Below, piece after piece: positions 1-6,661 of a stretch of DNA of 12,512 nucleotides (positions are counted from its first letter, which is position 1; the number at the start of each line of letters is the position of its first letter). The translations under genes were made by a program, and so were the position numbers. Below the pieces are notes generated by a model. That model worked only from the letters and a program-made list of their open reading frames with translations, did no database searches and was not told where the DNA came from. Source of the DNA: UBA3910 sp964626065 (GTDB taxonomy: Bacteria > Bacillota > Limnochordia > Darwinibacteriales > Darwinibacteriaceae). The DNA lies in assembly GCA_964626065.1 (NCBI GenBank), contig CAZVDE010000048.1, positions 1 through 12,512 of the forward strand, written 5' to 3'.

Positions 1-213
1 GAAATCTTTGAAGACGTGTGGATGCCGGAGCAAATCAAAGAGCTGCTCTTATACGGTACAGGCCCATTTAGCGAACTTTGGCACATGGCTTTAGGCTATG
101 AACGGGGGGATTGGCAAAATCTCCGGGAGGAAGCAGCTGGGCTGCGCTTGGCCCCGGAGGCGGTGACGCAGGCCTATCTTGAAGCGGTCCGGTGGTCCGC
201 CCACAGCGCCTGA
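1..213 (+). CDS. C-terminal end of probable EAL/HDOD-domain signalling protein (partial)
   Basis: An open frame runs in from the left edge and ends at a TGA at 211-213, so only about the last 70 residues are visible. The tail contains a LLYGTGPFSELWHMALGYERGDW segment, then LAPEAVTQAYLEAVRW. In my recollection the AYERGDW-type motif followed by a helix with AYLEALRW is typical of the extreme C-terminus of YuxH-like proteins, which join a cyclic-di-GMP phosphodiesterase-type EAL domain to a HDOD domain. Neither the EAL catalytic region nor the HDOD core is inside the window, so family assignment rests on this short tail. The GTG at 16 and ATG at 22 are internal codons rather than starts, since no ribosome binding site precedes them and the frame is open to base 1. 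The gene converges on the minus-strand gene ending at 350. Confidence 0.6.
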   Translation, partial: EIFEDVWMPEQIKELLLYGTGPFSELWHMALGYERGDWQNLREEAAGLRLAPEAVTQAYLEAVRWSAHSA

Positions 214-349
214 AGTAAGACCCAAATAGCCTCCACTGATACACTCAAAATTTTCGAAAGCTACCGGGCAGTTAATAGATCCCCGGCCATGGCTGCCGCC
301 TCTTACCACTATCGCAACACTTTACACAAGTATAAGCAACCCCGCTTGT
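214..349. other. Convergent intergenic region, no feature recognised
   Basis: These 136 bases separate two convergent stop codons. I looked for a T-tract hairpin on both strands and found only weak 4-5 bp stems, such as ACAAG/CTTGT near 326-349. There is no open frame with a ribosome binding site. Confidence 0.5.
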
Positions 350-1141
350 TTAAGGCCAGAGGGCGCGGGCCTTTTGTAATTCCAGCTTAAGCAGTGCTTC
401 GCTATTGGGAACAAAGCACTCTAACGAACACACCCCTTGGTAATTTACATTTTTGAGAGCATGGACGATCCGTTCCAGCCCAAGTCTGCCCTCTCCCAAG
501 CGCAGATGCATCTGTTGTCCGTTGGCATCGCTTAGGTGGAGATGGACAATCTGTTCGCCCAACTCCTCGATAAAGGCCACAACTTTTTCCGTTGTGCGCA
601 GATGGGTCGTGTCCAGTGTGATCGGCCCGTTTTTTATGCCCAGGGCGGCAAAAAGGCGCGTAAAATCACCCCGGTCTTGAATCGAAACAGTTTCTTGGGC
701 ACTATCCATATTTTCCAGCGCGGCCACAACTTGCCGCTGCCGGGCATAGGCCAAGATCTTGATCAGCGCCTCAATCTGATAATCCCAATGGTCCGACACT
801 GATTCCCGTATCGAGAAACGGCTGCCCGGATGCAAAACAAACAGATCAGCGCCAATACTTTTGGTAAAATCGATCGCCAATAAATTTTGCCGGATCGATT
901 CTGCCCGGATACCCCGGTTGGCGCTGGTGATATTGATGTCCAAAATCGGGCAGTGAACGGTGGCCCTTAATCCACAGCGCTGCAGTACTGCCCGAATTGA
1001 CTCTGCATCTGCCCCACAGCTTGCATCCCAAGCATGATCAACCCAGATTTCCGCATAATCGAAACCGCAGCTTGCAATGGCCTCTAAAGCCTGCGGCAGC
1101 GGGCGGCGGTAAAAAGTCATGGTACTGGCTCCAAATAACAT
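350..1141 (-). CDS. Sugar phosphate isomerase/epimerase-like TIM-barrel protein
   Basis: Encodes about 263 residues, the usual size for the xylose-isomerase-like TIM-barrel family (AP endonuclease 2 superfamily). These are metal-dependent enzymes acting on sugars, inositol derivatives or sugar phosphates. Visible family hallmarks are an N-terminal strand followed by a helix starting LPQALEAIASCGFDYAEIW, a ...TVHCPI strand, LFVLHPGS, AALENMD (Glu about 143), ITLDTTH (Asp about 177), VHLHLSD (His about 202), the GEGRLGLERIV segment and SLECF (Glu about 241). The Glu/Asp/His/Glu set matches the expected divalent-metal ligands. I chose the ATG at 1141 over the GTG at 1150 because a GGAGGGGG sequence sits right against the GTG but 6-7 bases before the ATG. 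It lies downstream of the redox operon on the same strand but beyond a strong terminator, so it is probably a separate transcript. The substrate cannot be read from the sequence. Confidence 0.85.
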   Translation of the reverse strand: MLFGASTMTFYRRPLPQALEAIASCGFDYAEIWVDHAWDASCGADAESIRAVLQRCGLRATVHCPILDINITSANRGIRAESIRQNLLAIDFTKSIGADLFVLHPGSRFSIRESVSDHWDYQIEALIKILAYARQRQVVAALENMDSAQETVSIQDRGDFTRLFAALGIKNGPITLDTTHLRTTEKVVAFIEELGEQIVHLHLSDANGQQMHLRLGEGRLGLERIVHALKNVNYQGVCSLECFVPNSEALLKLELQKARALWP

Positions 1142-1166
1142 GATGTTCACCCCCTCCCCTATTTAT

Positions 1167-1195
1167 ATTATCCATCGCCTTCCCCATTCCTACAA
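1167..1195 (-). promoter_or_regulatory. Weak candidate promoter for the TIM-barrel gene
   Basis: On the minus strand TTGTAG (1195-1190) and GATAAT (1172-1167) are separated by 17 bases and lie between the hairpin terminator and the ribosome binding site. The -10 matches five of six consensus positions and the -35 only three, so this is a tentative call based on position. Confidence 0.3.
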
Positions 1196-1213
1196 AAGAT
1201 GTGCCGGGCAGGG

Positions 1214-1244
1214 AAAAGCACCAACCGCTTGGCGATTGGTGCTT
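1214..1244 (-). terminator. Rho-independent terminator of the redox/P5CDH operon
   Basis: On the minus strand AAGCACCAATCGC (1244-1232) pairs with GCGGTTGGTGCTT (1228-1216) through 13 base pairs including one G-U, closing a CAA triloop. The 3' side runs into TTTTCCC. It lies about 50 bases after the P5C dehydrogenase stop. The T-tract is short, so some read-through into the TIM-barrel gene is possible. Confidence 0.75.
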
Positions 1245-1293
1245 CAGTTGATCAGTCATTTCTTTTGTGCCGCTAGCTCCTCAACTTGGAGTA

Positions 1294-2925
1294 TTATTCC
1301 TCCTCCAAATGCGGGTAGCGGTAGTCGGTGGGTGGGAGCAGGTTTTCTTTGATCGTCCGCTGAGAAACCCATCTCTGCAGGTTGAGCATACTGCCCGCCT
1401 TATCGTTTGTTCCCGAGGCGCGAGCACCGCCAAAGGGCTGTTGGCCAACTACTGCCCCTGTAGGTTTATCGTTGACATAGAAGTTCCCGGCAGCTTCCCG
1501 CAGGGCATCGGACATTTGCACAATTACTTCCCTATCTCTGGCGAAGATTGCCCCTGTGAGGCCGTAGGGTGAAGTAGTATCGCAGAGCCGCAGCGTCTCG
1601 TCTAGTTGATTATCTTCGTAGACATAAATTGTTAAGACGGGTCCGAAAATTTCTTCTTCCATCAGTTTGAACTTCGGATTTGTAGTCACCACAATGGTAG
1701 GATCGATGAAATAGCCCACCGAGTCATCGTAGGTGCCGCCCACAATAATTTCCGCTTCGGAAGAATTCTTAGCGTAGTCAATGTAGGACTTGTTGCGATC
1801 GAATGCACTTTGATCGATGACCGCCGCCATGAAGTTGGTGAAGTCACGCACATCACCAATCGTTAACTCTTTGGTCATGGCAACAATTTTTTCTTTTACT
1901 GCCGGCCAAATACTCCTAGGGATATACGCCCGCGAGGCGGCTGAACATTTTTGACCCTGAAATTCAAAGGCACCCCGGACCAAAGCAACGGCAAGTGCGG
2001 GTACATCGGCGCTGGCGTGGGCAAAAATAAAGTCCTTGCCGCCTGTTTCACCCACGATGCGGGGGTACGTCTTGTATTTATGAATATTGGTGCCAACCGT
2101 TTTCCACATATTCTGGAAAACGGCGGTACTGCCCGTAAAGTGGATGCCCGCTAAATCGGGGTGGCTGATCACCAAATCACCGACCGTGCTGCCCGATCCC
2201 GGAATAAAGTTAATTACACCCGGCGGTAAGCCCGCCTTTTCTAAAATCTTTAGGACATGATAAGCCGGATAAACGGCGGTAGAAGCGGGTTTCCAAACAA
2301 CGGTGTTGCCCATCATGGCCGGTGCGGTGGGCAGGTTGCCCGCAATGGCGGTAAAGTTAAAGGGAGTAACCGCAAAAACGAAACCTTCCAAACCGCGGTG
2401 TTCTAAGCGATTCCAGCTTAAGGGAGTGGAATTGGGCTGCTGACTGTAGATTTCCTCCATGTAAGAGACATTAAAGCGCCAAAAATCAATCAACTCACAG
2501 GCAGAATCAATCTCGGCCTGCACCGGAGTCTTGCTTACCGCAAGCATCGTAGCTGCATTCAGCAAATAGCGCTCTTGGTGGGCCAGCAGATCAGCCGCTT
2601 TCATGAAAATGCCCGCCCGCTGTTCCCAGGGCATGTTGGCCCATTCTTTACGGGCTTTGAGTGCGGCATCAATAGCCGCTTGCACCTCTTTAGGGCCGGC
2701 CTTGTGGTATTGGCCCAGGCGGTGTTGGTGATTATGGGGCATGACGCAATCGCCCTTATTGCCTGTTCTGACTTCTTTGCCGCCGATTACTAAGGGAATG
2801 TCAAGTTCTTTGCTGCTTAATTCGTCCAGTTTGGCTTTGAGTTTCGCCTTTTCGGGGCTGCCCGGCCCATAGGCATAAACCGGTTCATTCTTGGGGCGGG
2901 GCATGATGGGGATACCATTTAACAC
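1294..2925 (-). CDS. pruA: L-glutamate gamma-semialdehyde (1-pyrroline-5-carboxylate) dehydrogenase
   Basis: NAD(P)-dependent aldehyde dehydrogenase of about 543 residues, matching the length of the stand-alone P5C dehydrogenases related to mammalian ALDH4A1. It oxidises glutamate semialdehyde, in equilibrium with P5C, to glutamate, the second step of proline catabolism. Visible landmarks are VTPFNF and VVWKPAS in the cofactor domain, FTGST, the general-base motif VGETGGKD (Glu about 293), the nucleophile motif FQGQKCSA (Cys about 327), EEIFGPVLTIYVY, and a C-terminal PFGGARASGTNDKAGSMLNLQRW, which is characteristic of P5C dehydrogenases rather than general ALDHs. The frame allows GTG at 2934, GTG at 2925 or ATG at 2904. 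I chose 2925 because AAGGAGAGGTGATC ends three bases before it, while the 2934 codon lies inside that sequence and 2904 has none. It is the third gene of the operon, 35 bases after the DAO-family oxidoreductase. Confidence 0.93.
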   Translation of the reverse strand: MLNGIPIMPRPKNEPVYAYGPGSPEKAKLKAKLDELSSKELDIPLVIGGKEVRTGNKGDCVMPHNHQHRLGQYHKAGPKEVQAAIDAALKARKEWANMPWEQRAGIFMKAADLLAHQERYLLNAATMLAVSKTPVQAEIDSACELIDFWRFNVSYMEEIYSQQPNSTPLSWNRLEHRGLEGFVFAVTPFNFTAIAGNLPTAPAMMGNTVVWKPASTAVYPAYHVLKILEKAGLPPGVINFIPGSGSTVGDLVISHPDLAGIHFTGSTAVFQNMWKTVGTNIHKYKTYPRIVGETGGKDFIFAHASADVPALAVALVRGAFEFQGQKCSAASRAYIPRSIWPAVKEKIVAMTKELTIGDVRDFTNFMAAVIDQSAFDRNKSYIDYAKNSSEAEIIVGGTYDDSVGYFIDPTIVVTTNPKFKLMEEEIFGPVLTIYVYEDNQLDETLRLCDTTSPYGLTGAIFARDREVIVQMSDALREAAGNFYVNDKPTGAVVGQQPFGGARASGTNDKAGSMLNLQRWVSQRTIKENLLPPTDYRYPHLEEE

Positions 2926-2960
2926 AAAGATCACCTCTCCTTGAATTTTAAGAACACTAT

Positions 2961-4106
2961 TTATTGCAGCAGTTCTTCACCGCTATAGTCGCGATAGGGG
3001 GATAGATCGGCAAAAATCTCCGCATCCTGCTGGCCCTCAACAATTGCCTGCGCGATTATTTCTGCCAGCCCGGGGCCGAGCATGAGGCCTTGGCCGCACA
3101 TGCCCACCGCGTGAAACAAACCTTCCACGTCCCGATCAAACCCCACGATGGGCTTGGCATCGGGGGTCATGGGGTACAGCCCTCTCCACAGCCTTCTCAC
3201 TTTTAGGTTGCGCAGCCTAGGGTACAAGTTCAGCATGCGGGGGATCACCATGGGTAAAAACTCCGAGGTAGAGCGGCGATCCGTTCCCCAGCGCTGGGGC
3301 CTGGGGGTGATGCAGAAGACCACATTGCCCGCCAGGTTCTGGTAAAAATAATAGTTGTCCGAATTCTCATCCGGGGCAATATCTACAATCATGGGCAGGA
3401 TAAAGTGCTGTACCGGTTCTGTTACACCCGCTTCATGTGAATCGGGGTAGACGGGTAAATCAGTGCCCACCAAGTGGGCCACTTCTCTGCCTGCCGCCCC
3501 TGCGGCATTGATGACGTGGGCCGCGCTCAGTGTTTTTCCATTGGTAGTTATTTCAATTGTTTTTCCGCTCTTGGCTTCAATGGCGCTAACCTCGGTTTTA
3601 AAGAAGAAATCTACCCCCGCGGCAAGTGCTAAGCGATAAAAGGCACCCGCCAACTTCAATGAGCAGAGATGGCCATCGTTGGGAGAAAAGGTGCCGCCCA
3701 ACAAACCATCCGCCTTTATTCCGGGCAGCCTTTCGCGTACCTCTTCCGGCTCAATCCAATCGATGTTGAGGCCGAAATTCTTTTGAATGGGCAGAAGGTT
3801 TTTTAGGCTGGCCGCTATTTTAGGATCATAGGCGGGGAAGAGGTAACCCCCCTCCACATAGTCCACATCTTGGCCAAATTCCGGCTGCAGCCTGCGGATG
3901 AAATCCAGCGAAGCATTGCCGATCTTGATTTTGGCCCGATCGGAGTGTGTGGCACGGATGCCGCCGATGGCCGCTTTGTTTTGGCCCTGGCCCGGTGACG
4001 CCTTCTTGTCCAAAACAGCCACCTTAAGCCCCCTAGCTCCCAGACTGTGGGCCAGGGGAAGGCCGACGCTTCCGGCACCGATGATTACAGCATCGTAGTT
4101 TTTCAC
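2961..4106 (-). CDS. DAO-family FAD-dependent oxidoreductase (proline dehydrogenase beta / HcnC / sarcosine oxidase beta-like)
   Basis: A 381-residue FAD enzyme. The N-terminus has the Rossmann motif VIIGAGSVG (Gly 10, 12 and 15) followed by an acidic strand end (VAVLDKK). The middle has the DAO-family segment SPNDGHLCSLKLAGAFYRLALAAGV, and the C-terminus PDAKPIVGFDRDVEGLFHAVGMCGQGLMLGPGLAE, which closes the FAD site. This is the plan of the small flavin subunit that oxidises secondary amines or amino acids: archaeal dye-linked L-proline dehydrogenase beta, hydrogen cyanide synthase HcnC and sarcosine oxidase beta. The GTG start at 4106 overlaps the TGA of the upstream gene as GTGA, with an AAGGTGGTG ribosome binding site inside that gene. 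This predicts translational coupling and equal amounts of two subunits. The following P5C dehydrogenase makes L-proline the leading substrate, but glycine, sarcosine, hydroxyproline or another imino acid cannot be excluded. No signal peptide or membrane segment is apparent, so the protein is likely cytoplasmic. Confidence 0.85.
   Translation of the reverse strand: MKNYDAVIIGAGSVGLPLAHSLGARGLKVAVLDKKASPGQGQNKAAIGGIRATHSDRAKIKIGNASLDFIRRLQPEFGQDVDYVEGGYLFPAYDPKIAASLKNLLPIQKNFGLNIDWIEPEEVRERLPGIKADGLLGGTFSPNDGHLCSLKLAGAFYRLALAAGVDFFFKTEVSAIEAKSGKTIEITTNGKTLSAAHVINAAGAAGREVAHLVGTDLPVYPDSHEAGVTEPVQHFILPMIVDIAPDENSDNYYFYQNLAGNVVFCITPRPQRWGTDRRSTSEFLPMVIPRMLNLYPRLRNLKVRRLWRGLYPMTPDAKPIVGFDRDVEGLFHAVGMCGQGLMLGPGLAEIIAQAIVEGQQDAEIFADLSPYRDYSGEELLQ
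4103..4106 (-). other. GTGA stop/start overlap
   Basis: On the minus strand the bases GTGA contain the GTG start of the DAO-family gene and the TGA stop of the large redox subunit. Such overlaps usually couple translation of complex partners. Confidence 0.85.
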
Positions 4107-6175
4107 TTGTCTTCACCACCTTGGTTTGCAATTGCTTTCATGGGTATTTCCACAGCCAAGGGGCGGAGCACTGCCTCTGCAATATCTTCTTTTTCAACGC
4201 CCGCCTGCATAAGGATTCTGGGCAGAAGATCAAGGCAGGTTTTGCCTCCGCAGGCCCCCATAGCCACCCGCGGCAATTTCAGCTGGTTAATGTCGCTCAC
4301 TTGGTTTTCACGGATAAACTTTTTGATTTCACCCAAACTCACCCGTTCACAGCGGCAGACAATGGCATTATCCGGCAGATGGGCTAGTTCAGGCTCGGGC
4401 AGAGCTTGCGTAATTTCTTCTGCCTGGACCAAAATCCCGGCCACATCAGTGGCGATCTCCAAGGGGACCTCTACCGTAATAAGATGGGTGCGGTGCTTTT
4501 TGTTGAACCGGGTGCGTAAAATTGTGCCGGTCCCTACAGATGTGCCGTCCCGGTCGCGCAGCGTTACCGGATCGCCCGCCTCGTAATCGTGATTGAATTC
4601 GTGAGGCAGCATCACTTCTGCCAACGTTTCATCTTTTGATCTGCGCACAAGGGTGATAGCCAGTCCGGGGCAGATCAGAACGCATTTGGCGCAGCCGATG
4701 CACTTGCCGTCGAACTCGGGTAGATCCATAATTGTGCCGGTGGCACCGCTGAGTTGAATGGAATCATAGGCGCAAACGGTTGTGCAGGGGTTGCACGGAA
4801 TTTCCTCGTAACAGTGCAAAATGGGCCGCCAGCCCTGATCTTCCCCAAGAGAATGGGTGCGTTTGAAGATCTCACCCGGAGGGCTTTTTAAAATGTCCGC
4901 TTTTTTAAGCCAGTCTTCCGGGATCGTTGTGTCAACGCCCAGAACTTGAGCCATCTTGCGGCCTACGATGCGCCCGCCGATCATGGCTGATGATGCTTCT
5001 GCGATTTCCTGGGCGTCTCCTGCCTTCATAACAGGGAAGCCGCCTTCCTCGGCCAGCTTGTAAAACTCATCTGACGAAGAAAGTCCTACCGCGATTAAAA
5101 CGGTATCAACCGCGAATGTTTTGGCCGTTTCCGCAATGGGGTTCCAATCTTCGTCAACCTGTGCTATTGTGGCCCGTTCTACCTTTCCATTTCCCGAAAC
5201 CCCCAGGATGGTGTGATTAAGGTAGATGGGTACGCCCATGCGTTTGATTTTATCGGCGTGTACCTTGTAACCGGTGACTTTGGGGGCGATATCGATCAAG
5301 CCCACGACCGAGATACCGGCCTGCAGGGCGTGGTAGGCGCCTATTAACCCAACGTTGCCGCAGCCGACGATGAGAACCCTGTCCGAGGATTTAACTAAAT
5401 CTCGGTTAACCAAAGTTTGGAAAGCACCGGCTCCGAAGACACCGGGTAAATCGTTGCCCGGAAAGACCAAAGAGCGTTCCCTGGCGCCTGTGGAGACGAT
5501 GAGCGCCTCAAAGGAAATGTGAGTGTATTTTTCTTGGTTTTGATACACACCCGCTTTGCGATCGCTGTAAATAGCGGCCACCGTTGCGTTAGTCAAGATG
5601 GTAATCTTGTCAAGGGCCCGTGCCTCCGCTTCCAGAATGCGGCCGATTTCTATTCCTCTAGTTCCCGCATAACAATCGGCCATCGAACCGAAAAACTTAT
5701 GAGTCTGTAAAACGAGTTTTCCTCCCAGCCGGTCCTTGTCGTCCACAAGGATGACCGAGATGCCCAGAGCGGCCAGCTCTAAAGCGGCCGTAATTCCGGA
5801 GGGGCCTCCGCCCACTATCAATACCTGGCAGGAAAGTTCTTCAGGCAGGTGGGAAGGGCGCCACTCATCGTCCGCCGGCAGCTTGGGAAAATGGACGAGC
5901 GTTTCGATGTTCATCCCTTCTCTTAATGGGGTGACACAACTTTTTACCGGCATGCCATCGATGACGACTGTGCATTGGGAGCACTGCCCGTCGGCGCAGA
6001 AAATGCCCTGGGGGGCGTCTTCTACTTTATGAATGGAAAAGGTACGAATGCCATTGGCAAATAAAGCAGATGAGACCATTTCCCCTTCCCGCCCGGCCAT
6101 GGGTTGGCCGTCAAACGTAAAAGAGACTTGTTTCCCGTCGTGAACATCTAAGACGGGATGTTTTGTAATACGCAT
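4103..6175 (-). CDS. Fused 2Fe-2S / FAD-NAD(P) / 4Fe-4S ferredoxin / BFD-like oxidoreductase subunit
   Basis: A 690-residue multi-cofactor electron-transfer subunit. In order: an HcnA/SoxA-type [2Fe-2S] domain (about 15-95) with Cys at 60, 65, 68 and 80 (C-x4-C-x2-C-x11-C); a two-dinucleotide pyridine nucleotide-disulfide oxidoreductase module (about 115-420) with VGGGPSG at about 122-127 for FAD and VGCGNVG at about 271-276 for a second nucleotide; a ferredoxin-like part with Cys 455, 461, 464 and 468 and a classical C-x2-C-x2-C-x3-C at 492-502; and a BFD-like [2Fe-2S] site near the end (Cys 607, 609, 642, 647). Related systems usually spread these parts over two to four subunits (HcnA/B, proline dehydrogenase alpha with small ferredoxin subunits). 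The first 4Fe-4S motif is atypical, with only C-x2-C-x3-C plus a distant Cys. The ATG at 6175 was preferred to GTG 6184 and ATG 6181 because GGAGG ends 8 bases before it. It probably partners the overlapping DAO-family gene. Electron acceptor unknown. Confidence 0.85.
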   Translation of the reverse strand: MRITKHPVLDVHDGKQVSFTFDGQPMAGREGEMVSSALFANGIRTFSIHKVEDAPQGIFCADGQCSQCTVVIDGMPVKSCVTPLREGMNIETLVHFPKLPADDEWRPSHLPEELSCQVLIVGGGPSGITAALELAALGISVILVDDKDRLGGKLVLQTHKFFGSMADCYAGTRGIEIGRILEAEARALDKITILTNATVAAIYSDRKAGVYQNQEKYTHISFEALIVSTGARERSLVFPGNDLPGVFGAGAFQTLVNRDLVKSSDRVLIVGCGNVGLIGAYHALQAGISVVGLIDIAPKVTGYKVHADKIKRMGVPIYLNHTILGVSGNGKVERATIAQVDEDWNPIAETAKTFAVDTVLIAVGLSSSDEFYKLAEEGGFPVMKAGDAQEIAEASSAMIGGRIVGRKMAQVLGVDTTIPEDWLKKADILKSPPGEIFKRTHSLGEDQGWRPILHCYEEIPCNPCTTVCAYDSIQLSGATGTIMDLPEFDGKCIGCAKCVLICPGLAITLVRRSKDETLAEVMLPHEFNHDYEAGDPVTLRDRDGTSVGTGTILRTRFNKKHRTHLITVEVPLEIATDVAGILVQAEEITQALPEPELAHLPDNAIVCRCERVSLGEIKKFIRENQVSDINQLKLPRVAMGACGGKTCLDLLPRILMQAGVEKEDIAEAVLRPLAVEIPMKAIANQGGEDK

Positions 6176-6194
6176 AAGCATCACCTCCGCATAG

Positions 6195-6224
6195 TTTTTA
6201 ACAATAATCTTATTCTGTTAAAAA
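6195..6224. repeat. 30-bp AT-rich inverted repeat upstream of the redox operon (candidate operator or leader hairpin)
   Basis: Perfect 9-bp arms TTTTTAACA (6195-6203) and TGTTAAAAA (6216-6224) flank a 12-base centre. An alternative inner pairing AATAA-TC-TTATT also exists. It ends 20 bases before the chosen ATG of the redox operon, where a repressor could block elongation or an RNA hairpin could affect translation. It does not match the Rex, PerR or Fur patterns I know well enough to assign a regulator. Confidence 0.5.
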
Positions 6225-6300
6225 TCCTCTATTCCTTCCATAATCCGCACTGAATAAAGACGAAAATCGTAAATATTTGCCCGGAGGCCAAAAGTTAGAC

Positions 6301-6325
6301 AAAAAAATCCCAAATTGGGCTTGGG
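6301..6325 (-). terminator. Candidate hairpin plus T7 tract, possible leader attenuator or antisense terminator
   Basis: On the minus strand CCCAA (6325-6321), a 7-base loop and TTGGG (6313-6309) are followed by A and seven Ts (6307-6301). The 5-bp stem is short for a terminator, but the T-tract is strong. It lies 126 bases upstream of the redox operon start, so it would act in a leader only if transcription starts still further upstream. Confidence 0.35.
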
Positions 6326-6331
6326 CCGATC

Positions 6332-6360
6332 TTGACAGTCTTGTCCGGACTATATATCAT
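6332..6360 (+). promoter_or_regulatory. Sigma-A promoter of the feo operon
   Basis: A perfect -35 TTGACA (6332-6337) and a -10 TATCAT (6355-6360, five of six consensus positions) are separated by the optimal 17 bases. The predicted start near 6367 falls at the edge of the Fur-type box and gives a leader of about 45 bases. Confidence 0.85.
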
Positions 6361-6365
6361 GAAGA

Positions 6366-6380
6366 TGAGAATCATTTTCA
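6366..6380 (+). promoter_or_regulatory. Fur-type operator (Fur box)
   Basis: TGAGAATCATTTTCA matches the 7-1-7 Fur consensus TGATAATNATTATCA at all but two positions. It sits immediately downstream of the -10 over the expected transcription start, so iron-loaded Fur should block feo transcription. The match and position are seen in the sequence; regulation is inferred from the family. Confidence 0.8.
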
Positions 6381-6410
6381 GTCTGTCGGGACGGTGGGAG
6401 GGGCATTTTT

Positions 6411-6647
6411 ATGGAGCAGATTTCCTTAATTAGACTAAAGGCCGGTGATTGCGCCAGAGTGCAAAGGATAGTGGCCGGGGCCAATGCTACTAAACGTCTT
6501 TATGAAATGGGTTTTAATACAGGTGCCCGGGTCAAGGTCTTGAAAAATGATTTAGGGCCTTTAATAGTCGCCTTAGAGGGGAACAAAATTGCTTTGGGCC
6601 GCGGTTTAGCAGAAAAAATGCTTGTGGTTAAACTGGATTCGGTGTGA
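6411..6647 (+). CDS. feoA: FeoA, SH3-like accessory protein of ferrous iron transport
   Basis: A 78-residue cytoplasmic protein of the FeoA family, which is normally about 75-85 residues and folds as a small SH3-like barrel. Typical features are the opening ISLIRLKAGDCARVQRI, the central TKRLYEMGFNTGARVKVLKN turn, and the end IALGRGLAEKMLVVKL. FeoA is required for efficient Fe(II) uptake by FeoB in several bacteria and is thought to modulate it by contact with its cytoplasmic part. The ATG at 6411 follows a GGGAGGGG ribosome binding site with 8 bases spacing. It is the first gene of a Fur-controlled operon and ends 14 bases before feoB. Confidence 0.92.
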   Translation: MEQISLIRLKAGDCARVQRIVAGANATKRLYEMGFNTGARVKVLKNDLGPLIVALEGNKIALGRGLAEKMLVVKLDSV

Positions 6648-6661
6648 TGGAGGGAAGGACA

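Larger units (their letters stand above)
6176..6410. other. Divergent regulatory region between redox operon and feo operon
   Basis: The 235 bases between two divergent operons contain no supported gene. From the feo side they hold a ribosome binding site, a Fur-type box, a sigma-A promoter, a minus-strand hairpin with T-tract, and a 30-bp AT-rich inverted repeat just before the redox operon's ribosome binding site. I could not fix a convincing -35/-10 pair for the redox operon, although several weak matches exist. Confidence 0.7.

Noticed and set aside
1038..1259. A 73-codon minus-strand frame between the P5C dehydrogenase and TIM-barrel genes
   Set aside because: It runs through the terminator hairpin, has no ribosome binding site and overlaps the TIM-barrel start in another frame.
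6195..6224. Assignment of the 30-bp inverted repeat to Rex, PerR or Fur
   Set aside because: The orientation and spacing differ from the Rex pattern, and the inner sequence matches the Fur or PerR consensus at only about half of the positions.
6280..6295. A sigma-54 promoter (GG...GC elements) for the redox operon
   Set aside because: The GG and GC doublets in the GGCC...GGGC stretch are about 7 bases apart instead of the 10 required.
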